This document shows positions 58,211 to 64,000 of a DNA stretch of 64,000 nucleotides, piece after piece (position 1 is the first letter of the stretch; each line of letters opens with the position of its first letter). The stretch is from Vibrio penaeicida. Lineage in GTDB: Bacteria > Pseudomonadota > Gammaproteobacteria > Enterobacterales > Vibrionaceae. Below the pieces are notes generated by a model. That model had not been told where the DNA came from, searched no databases, and saw only the letters and a list, made by a program, of their open reading frames with translations. The stretch is taken from contig NZ_AP025144.1 in NCBI RefSeq assembly GCF_019977755.1, forward strand, positions 124,001-188,000. The letters run 5' to 3'. Both the position numbers and the translations under genes were made by a program.

Positions 58211-58600
58211 TTATTGATTCTTGAACTTTATGATGTCTCGACGCTGTTTTTTATCCGGGCGTCTTTCCGGGCTTGGGCTGTACAGGGTATTCAGCTTTCT
58301 TTTTTGTGCATTGTCTTCACGTTTAAGAAGGCTGTCTTCGGTTTCTCGGTAAAGCAGTTGAGCTTCTGGAGCGCCGCGACGTTGATCGGATATCTTTTCA
58401 ATGATCACCGTTTTCTCTTCATGCCCTTGTCTCAGCAATATGGTTGCACCAAGTTCGACAATTTTGCTCGGCTTGGAACGTTGACCATTATAATGGACTT
58501 TTCCTCCATCAACCATATTCCGTGCGATAGATCGCGTTTTGTAGAAACGAGCGGCCCAAAGCCATTTGTCGAGCCTAACCGTGGCAGTATTTGAACTCAT
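58211..58600 (-). CDS. hslR: Ribosome-associated heat shock protein Hsp15
   Basis: 129 residues. S4 RNA-binding domain [20 protein letters not shown] at the N-terminus, then [20 protein letters not shown] and a basic C-terminus. Rescues free 50S subunits carrying nascent chains. Divergent from gspC across a 259-base gap. Confidence 0.95.
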   Translation of the reverse strand: MSSNTATVRLDKWLWAARFYKTRSIARNMVDGGKVHYNGQRSKPSKIVELGATILLRQGHEEKTVIIEKISDQRRGAPEAQLLYRETEDSLLKREDNAQKRKLNTLYSPSPERRPDKKQRRDIIKFKNQ

Positions 58601-58859
58601 AGTAAATTCGTGTCTCTAATGATTGACTTGCCTCATTATTTACACAATGGTGACGAGTATGAGGGTTTTCAACCTAAAATGGGATGAAACGTAATCAGTC
58701 TAAAGTCTGTTAATGTGAATTGTTGCTAATCTTTATAAGAACGATATTTGGTATCCATCAATTTATATGACAATGCGCAAGCCTTTGTGTAGGCTTTGAC
58801 TTTTATTTATCAGACTGCCTTAACATATCTGAAGTTTTAATACAGGGAGCGCATGATAC

Positions 58860-59798
58860 ATGTCATCTTCGGTGGTGCAAAAATATCAATTAGATCAGAA
58901 GTTCACCGCTTTTCTGGCGTTTATCGTCAAACAACAAGGAAAGCTGAGTGCCTGGTTGACATTATTGCTGATTGCCATCTCTGCTTGGATTGTCGGGCAG
59001 CTTAGTTGGCAATTAATTCCTCAAGACAGCGGCGTTACCCGCTGGTCGCCGACAACAGTGGCTACACAGGCTGTTCCTGGATCTATCGAAGCAGCGTCGG
59101 GTGATGCTATCGCTTCTTTGCTCGATGCCCATCTATTCGGTCGTTATTCTGATAAACCAGTGGCAAAACCTAAGCCAAAGCCTGTCGTGAAAGACGCACC
59201 CAAGACTCGATTGAGTTTGGTTTTGGTTGGAGTGGTTGCAAGCTCTTCAATAGACAGCAGTTTGGCAGTCATTGCTAACCGAGGCCAACAACAAACGTAT
59301 GGTATTGGTGAGCAGATTGAAGGCACGCGCGCTTCACTTAAAGGGGTATTGGTTGATCGCGTAATTATCGATAATCAGGGGCAGGATGAAACTTTGATGC
59401 TAGAAGGTGTCGAATACAGCAAACTGGCACAACAAAATGCATCAGAACCACCGCCAACATCCGATTCAAATGTCGGAAGCTTTCCAGGTGTTAACGAGAT
59501 TGAGCAGATCAGACGCGAAATTTCTCAAAACCCTCAGCAAATAATGCAATACATTCGTCTTTCTCAGGTCAGAAGAGAAGGCGATATCGTAGGGTATAGA
59601 GTAGGACCTGGTAGCCAAAGAGATTTGTTTGATGCGGTTGGGTTAAAAGAAGGTGATATCGCGACGCAACTTAATGGAGCGGATCTGAGTGACCCTTCTG
59701 CCATGGGAAAAGTGTGGCAAAGTATATCTGATATGACGGAATTGAACCTGACAGTCGAGCGCGACGGTCAAAGGCACGAAATCTTTATTGAGTTTTAA
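58860..59798 (+). CDS. gspC: Type II secretion protein GspC (EpsC)
   Basis: 312 residues. Inner-membrane coupling protein that contacts the secretin GspD. One membrane helix (WLTLLLIAISAWIVGQLSW), HR domain (IASLLDAHLFGRYSDKP, RLSLVLVGVVASSSIDSSLA) and a C-terminal PDZ domain (GYRVGPGSQRDLFDAVGLKE, GDIATQLNGADL). GGGAG upstream. First gene of the gsp operon, with its promoter in the gap to hslR. Confidence 0.94.
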   Translation: MSSSVVQKYQLDQKFTAFLAFIVKQQGKLSAWLTLLLIAISAWIVGQLSWQLIPQDSGVTRWSPTTVATQAVPGSIEAASGDAIASLLDAHLFGRYSDKPVAKPKPKPVVKDAPKTRLSLVLVGVVASSSIDSSLAVIANRGQQQTYGIGEQIEGTRASLKGVLVDRVIIDNQGQDETLMLEGVEYSKLAQQNASEPPPTSDSNVGSFPGVNEIEQIRREISQNPQQIMQYIRLSQVRREGDIVGYRVGPGSQRDLFDAVGLKEGDIATQLNGADLSDPSAMGKVWQSISDMTELNLTVERDGQRHEIFIEF

Positions 59799-59840
59799 AA
59801 CCGACGCAGAACTGCGTTGGGGTATGAGTGGGAGTATCAC

Positions 59841-61871
59841 GTGAAACAGTGGTTAAACAAAGGAACCTGGTTGCTTGCTGGTAGCCTTGCATGGTCACCA
59901 GCATTGGTGGCAAGTGAGTTTAGTGCCAGTTTCAAGGGAACCGATATTAAAGAGTTCATCAATATTGTTGGACGTAACCTCGAAAAAACCATCATTGTCG
60001 ATCCGGCAATTCGAGGAAAAATCGATGTTCGAAGTTATGACGTGTTGAATGAAGAGCAGTACTACCACTTTTTCCTAAATGTTTTGGAAGTATACGGCTT
60101 TGCTGCAGTAGAAATGGAAAATGGCGTACTTAAGATCGTACGTGATAAAGATGCCAAGACGGCTGCTATCCCTGTTGTTGGAGACGAGACTCGTGTACAA
60201 GGCGATGCCGTTATCACGCGAGTTGTGGCAGTACGAAATGTATCCGTAAGAGAACTTTCTCCATTATTACGTCAGCTAAATGACAATGCGGGTGCGGGTA
60301 ACGTCGTGCACTATGATCCTGCGAATATCATATTGATCACAGGTCGTGCGGCGGTTGTTAACCGCCTTGCTGAAATTATCGAGCGTGTTGACCGTGCAGG
60401 TGACAAAGAAATCGAAGTTGTAGAGCTTAGAAATGCATCTGCAGCGGAAATGGTTCGTATTGTTGAGGCATTGAACAAATCGACGGCTCAAAAAAATACT
60501 CCCGCTTTCTTAGAACCTAAACTAGTGGCGGATGAGCGCACTAACTCGATTCTTATATCGGGTGACCCGCAGGTTCGTAAACGCCTACGCAAGCTTATCA
60601 TGCAGTTGGATGTAGAAATGGCAACCAAAGGCAACAACCGAGTGGTTTACCTTAAGTATGCTAAAGCGGAAGACCTTGTTGATGTGCTGAAAGGTGTTTC
60701 CGATAATCTGCAAGCTGAAAAGCAAGGCGGAGCTCAAGGTGGCGGTGGTGCGAAAGCACGTAACGAAGTCATGATCTCTGCTCACGTTGGTACCAATGCA
60801 TTAGTCGTAACGGCTCCGCCAGATATTATGCGTGCCATCGAAGATGTGATTTCCCAATTAGACATTCGCCGTGCGCAAGTGCTTATCGAAGCGATGATCG
60901 TGGAGTTAGATGAAGGCGATGGCGCTAACCTTGGTGTTCAGTGGGGTAACTTAAGTACAGGTGCTGCTGTACAGTTTGCGAATTCTGGTGCGTCTATAGG
61001 CAGTGTTATGGTTGGCTTGGAAGAAGCTAAAGATACCACTGAGACAAAAGCGGTTTATAACTCCGACGGCGAGTTTTTGCGAAATGAAACGACCACCACT
61101 AAGGGTAGCTACGACACTTTGGCTAAGGCGCTTGGCGGTGTGAATGGTGCCGCGCTTAGTTTTATCGCGGGTGATTGGACTGCGTTAGTGAGCGCTGTTT
61201 CAAGTGATTCCAATTCGAATATTCTTTCTTCTCCAAGCATTACGGTGATGGATAACGGTGAAGCGTCATTTGTTGTTGGTGAAGAAGTGCCTGTTTTGAC
61301 TGGTTCTGCTACTGGCTCTAATAATGACAACCCATTCAGCACGGTTGAACGAAAAGAAGTCGGTATCAAACTGAAAGTGGTTCCGCAAATCAACGAAGGC
61401 GACTCAGTTCAATTGACCATTGAACAAGAAGTGTCGAATGTATTGGGTGCAGATGGAGCGGTCGATGTACGATTCGCTAAGCGTCAACTTAATACGTCGG
61501 TGATGATTCAAGATGGTCAAATGTTGGTACTAGGTGGTTTGATTGACGAACGTGCTTTAGAAAGTGAAGCGAAAGTGCCATTGCTCGGTGACATTCCAAT
61601 CTTAGGGCATTTGTTTAAATCAACCAGTACAAAAGTATCGAAGAAAAACCTGATGGTCTTTATCAAGCCAACCATTATTCGAGATGGCGTAACGGCCGAT
61701 GGTATTAGCCAGCGCAAATACAACTACATTCGTGCCGAGCAACTTCTCAAAGCTGAAGAAGGCTTGAAGTTACTGAATGATGAATTTGTTCCTGTGCTTC
61801 CTAAGTATGGTGAAGATATTCGCCACCCTGAAGAGTTGCGAGCATTCATTGAGCAGCTGGAGGCAAAATAA
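59841..61871 (+). CDS. gspD: Type II secretion secretin GspD (EpsD)
   Basis: 676 residues. Signal peptide ends LVAS; N0 domain [20 protein letters not shown], three N1-N3 domains, then secretin core ([55 protein letters not shown]) and S-domain. The GTG at 59841 with GGGAG is chosen over upstream codons because it gives the V. cholerae-like [16 protein letters not shown]. Overlaps gspE by one base. Confidence 0.97.
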   Translation: MKQWLNKGTWLLAGSLAWSPALVASEFSASFKGTDIKEFINIVGRNLEKTIIVDPAIRGKIDVRSYDVLNEEQYYHFFLNVLEVYGFAAVEMENGVLKIVRDKDAKTAAIPVVGDETRVQGDAVITRVVAVRNVSVRELSPLLRQLNDNAGAGNVVHYDPANIILITGRAAVVNRLAEIIERVDRAGDKEIEVVELRNASAAEMVRIVEALNKSTAQKNTPAFLEPKLVADERTNSILISGDPQVRKRLRKLIMQLDVEMATKGNNRVVYLKYAKAEDLVDVLKGVSDNLQAEKQGGAQGGGGAKARNEVMISAHVGTNALVVTAPPDIMRAIEDVISQLDIRRAQVLIEAMIVELDEGDGANLGVQWGNLSTGAAVQFANSGASIGSVMVGLEEAKDTTETKAVYNSDGEFLRNETTTTKGSYDTLAKALGGVNGAALSFIAGDWTALVSAVSSDSNSNILSSPSITVMDNGEASFVVGEEVPVLTGSATGSNNDNPFSTVERKEVGIKLKVVPQINEGDSVQLTIEQEVSNVLGADGAVDVRFAKRQLNTSVMIQDGQMLVLGGLIDERALESEAKVPLLGDIPILGHLFKSTSTKVSKKNLMVFIKPTIIRDGVTADGISQRKYNYIRAEQLLKAEEGLKLLNDEFVPVLPKYGEDIRHPEELRAFIEQLEAK

Positions 61872-63376
61872 TGGCGGATACGCTGGTCGTTTCTGAAGGC
61901 TTTGTTCGCTTACCTTTTGCTTTTGCTAACCGACATAAAGTGGCGATGGAAGTCGCCACTCAGCCGGGTGCTTTACCTAGCCTTTATTATGTAGAACCTT
62001 TAGCACTTGACGTACTCACTGAAGTACGTCGAGTGGTGAAAAAATCATTCACCCCTGTTGCTCTTGCCGCTCAAGACTTTGAGAGTAAGTTAACAGAGTT
62101 GTATCAACGAGACTCTTCTGAAGCGCGTCAGTTAATGGAAGATATCGGTGCCGACAACGACGACTTCTTTTCGTTGGCTGAAGAGCTGCCACAAAATGAA
62201 GACTTGTTGGAATCAGAAGACGATGCGCCAATCATCAAACTGATTAACGCTATGCTCGGTGAAGCGATCAAAGAAGGCGCGTCGGATATTCATATCGAAA
62301 CCTTCGAAAAATCCCTTTCCATTCGTTTCCGTGTGGATGGCGTTTTGCGTGAAGTTCTCGCACCAAGCAGAAAGCTAGCACCGTTGCTTGTTTCTCGCGT
62401 TAAAGTTATGGCGAAATTGGATATTGCAGAGAAGCGAGTTCCGCAAGATGGTCGAATTTCACTGCGAATAGGTGGACGAGCGGTCGATGTTCGTGTGTCG
62501 ACTATGCCATCATCACACGGTGAGCGTGTGGTGATGCGTCTTCTTGATAAAAACGCGACTCGCCTTGATTTACATAGCCTTGGTATGACGCCTCGCAATC
62601 ATGACGGCTTCCAAACTCTGATCAAACGTCCTCACGGTATCATTTTGGTTACTGGTCCTACGGGTTCAGGTAAATCCACCACCTTGTATGCGGGTCTTCA
62701 AGAGCTGAACAGCACCGAAAGCAATATCTTAACGGTGGAAGATCCGATTGAATTTGATATCGACGGTATCGGTCAGACTCAGGTAAACCCGAAAGTAGAC
62801 ATGACGTTTGCCCGTGGCTTACGTGCAATTCTTCGTCAGGATCCCGATGTGGTGATGGTCGGGGAAATACGTGACTTAGAGACTGCCCAAATTGGTGTTC
62901 AAGCATCGTTAACGGGTCACTTAGTGATGTCGACTTTACACACCAATACAGCAGTAGGTGCGATTACGCGATTGCGTGATATGGGTATCGAACCGTTCTT
63001 GATTTCGTCTTCTCTACTGGGCGTCCTTGCACAGCGATTGGTTCGTACCCTTTGTCCTGATTGTAAGAAGCCATATGAAGCAGATAAAGAGCAGAAAAAG
63101 CTGTTTAATCTGACAGAAGCTGAGCCCCTTACGTTGTACAAAGCCTGTGGTTGTGAATCGTGCAACTTTAAGGGATATCGTGGACGTACTGGTATCCATG
63201 AATTGTTGGTTATCGATGATGACGTTCAAGAGCTTATTCATAGTGAAGCCGGAGAACAAGCCATTGAAAAACATGTACGTGGTGCCACACCAAGTATTCG
63301 TGATGATGGTTTGAGTAAGGTCCGCCAAGGGAAAACGACGCTTGAAGAAGTCATGCGCGTGACCAAGGAAGTATAA
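61871..63376 (+). CDS. gspE: Type II secretion ATPase GspE (EpsE)
   Basis: 501 residues. N1 domain, then RecA-like ATPase with Walker [16 protein letters not shown], Asp box [10 protein letters not shown], Walker B region [17 protein letters not shown], His box [15 protein letters not shown] and the tetracysteine zinc element (CPDCK ... CGCESC). Complete. Overlaps both neighbours by one base. Confidence 0.97.
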   Translation: MADTLVVSEGFVRLPFAFANRHKVAMEVATQPGALPSLYYVEPLALDVLTEVRRVVKKSFTPVALAAQDFESKLTELYQRDSSEARQLMEDIGADNDDFFSLAEELPQNEDLLESEDDAPIIKLINAMLGEAIKEGASDIHIETFEKSLSIRFRVDGVLREVLAPSRKLAPLLVSRVKVMAKLDIAEKRVPQDGRISLRIGGRAVDVRVSTMPSSHGERVVMRLLDKNATRLDLHSLGMTPRNHDGFQTLIKRPHGIILVTGPTGSGKSTTLYAGLQELNSTESNILTVEDPIEFDIDGIGQTQVNPKVDMTFARGLRAILRQDPDVVMVGEIRDLETAQIGVQASLTGHLVMSTLHTNTAVGAITRLRDMGIEPFLISSSLLGVLAQRLVRTLCPDCKKPYEADKEQKKLFNLTEAEPLTLYKACGCESCNFKGYRGRTGIHELLVIDDDVQELIHSEAGEQAIEKHVRGATPSIRDDGLSKVRQGKTTLEEVMRVTKEV

Positions 63377-64000
63377 TGGCGGCATTTGAATATAAAGCTC
63401 TGGATGCTAAGGGAAAACAGAAAAAAGGTGTTATCGAAGGGGATAACGCACGCCAAGTTCGTCAAAAGTTAAAAGAACAAGGCTTGATTCCTGTTGAAGT
63501 GATTGAAACAAAAGTAAAAGAAGCGAAAGCCTCTTCGTCTGGTTTCTCTTTTAAGCGTGGGATCAGTACCAACGATTTAGCATTACTGACTCGTCAACTA
63601 TCAACACTCGTTCAGGCAGGAATGCCCCTAGAAGAATGTTTGAAAGCCGTCGCGGAACAAACCGAAAAAGCGCATATTCGCACCATGATGGTGGCAGTTC
63701 GCTCTCGAGTTGTTGAAGGGTATACGCTTTCAGACAGCTTAGGTGATTACCCACATGTGTTTGATGACCTTTTCCGAGCGATGGTAGCTGCGGGTGAGAA
63801 ATCAGGGCATTTAGATACGGTGCTAGATCGCCTTGCCGACTACGCAGAAAACCGTCAGAAGATGCGATCTAAGCTTCAACAAGCGATGATTTACCCCGTC
63901 ATGCTGACGTTGATCGCTGTCTCTGTTATCGCTTTTCTTCTCGCGACCGTGGTTCCTAAAATTGTCGACCAATTTGTTCAAATGGGACAAAAGCTGCCTG
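63376..64000 (+). CDS. gspF: Type II secretion platform protein GspF (3' end outside window)
   Basis: First 208 codons of the inner-membrane platform protein. N-terminus AAFEYKALDAKGKQKKGVIE, then T2SSF domain block LTRQLSTLVQAGMPLEECLK, MVAAGEKSGHLDTVLDRLAD and the first membrane helix MLTLIAVSVIAFLLATVVPK. The frame is open to the window edge. The start ATG overlaps the gspE stop by one base. Confidence 0.95.
   Translation, partial: MAAFEYKALDAKGKQKKGVIEGDNARQVRQKLKEQGLIPVEVIETKVKEAKASSSGFSFKRGISTNDLALLTRQLSTLVQAGMPLEECLKAVAEQTEKAHIRTMMVAVRSRVVEGYTLSDSLGDYPHVFDDLFRAMVAAGEKSGHLDTVLDRLADYAENRQKMRSKLQQAMIYPVMLTLIAVSVIAFLLATVVPKIVDQFVQMGQKLP

Overview
The window looks like a piece of the larger chromosome of a Vibrionaceae bacterium (Vibrio or a close relative). 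The main evidence is gene order. The blocks rsmJ / uspA / uspB / yhiN, hdfR <> maoP, rmuC-ubiE-ubiJ-ubiB-tatABC, hemB - RyhB - polA - Spot 42 - engB - cytochrome c4 - yihI - hemN, and pckA / hslO / hslR next to the gsp (eps) type II secretion operon are all typical of this family. The encoded proteins, such as the secretin GspD and PckA, resemble the Vibrio cholerae versions as I remember them. No database search was possible, so all family names come from motifs, length and synteny.

Layout. 1-6406: a left-truncated PAS-GGDEF-EAL protein, rsmJ, an unrecognised Cys/Lys-rich small protein behind a Fur-like palindrome, uspA, ferritin, uspB and the flavoprotein YhiN. 6407-9378: a decayed islet with an intact aldo/keto reductase, a broken LamG/di-haem peroxidase gene and an IS66-type remnant. 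9379-24892: a complete tight-adherence (Tad/Flp) pilus locus of thirteen genes (flp-tadV-rcpC-rcpA-rcpB-tadZABCDEFG), with two divergently transcribed DUF1566 genes, one of them a 1196-residue collagen-like/EF-hand lipoprotein. 24907-29474: the C-terminal stump of a LacI-type regulator, then an operon of MFS exporter, FAD-dependent GMC-like oxidoreductase and DegT-type PLP aminotransferase. The last three look like an oxidise-transaminate-export cassette for an amino sugar or aminocyclitol.

29475-64000 is mostly core chromosome. It holds hdfR/maoP, a 268-bp MITE-like element with 21-bp perfect inverted repeats, an EamA permease, rmuC, ubiquinone genes, the Tat translocase, tatD, hemB, a GNAT gene, and the iron-stress sRNA RyhB under two Fur boxes. 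Then come a cluster of DnaA boxes and GATC sites ahead of polA, Spot 42, engB, cytochrome c4, a zinc-ribbon methyltransferase overlapping yihI, a DUF2489 gene, hemN, a DUF2959 lipoprotein, yihY, dtd, a GNAT-thioesterase fusion, an AsmA-like protein, pckA, hslO, hslR and the start of the gsp operon (gspC, D, E and a truncated gspF).

Functional themes. Iron and haem recur: ferritin, HemB, RyhB, HemN, cytochrome c4, and Fur-like sites before RyhB, the Cys/Lys protein and flp. Surface attachment and export also recur: Tad pilus, DUF1566 proteins, type II secretion, Tat. Several hairpins are well-formed intrinsic terminators; the one between tatB and tatC is in an unusual place. I saw no tRNA, rRNA or CRISPR array.
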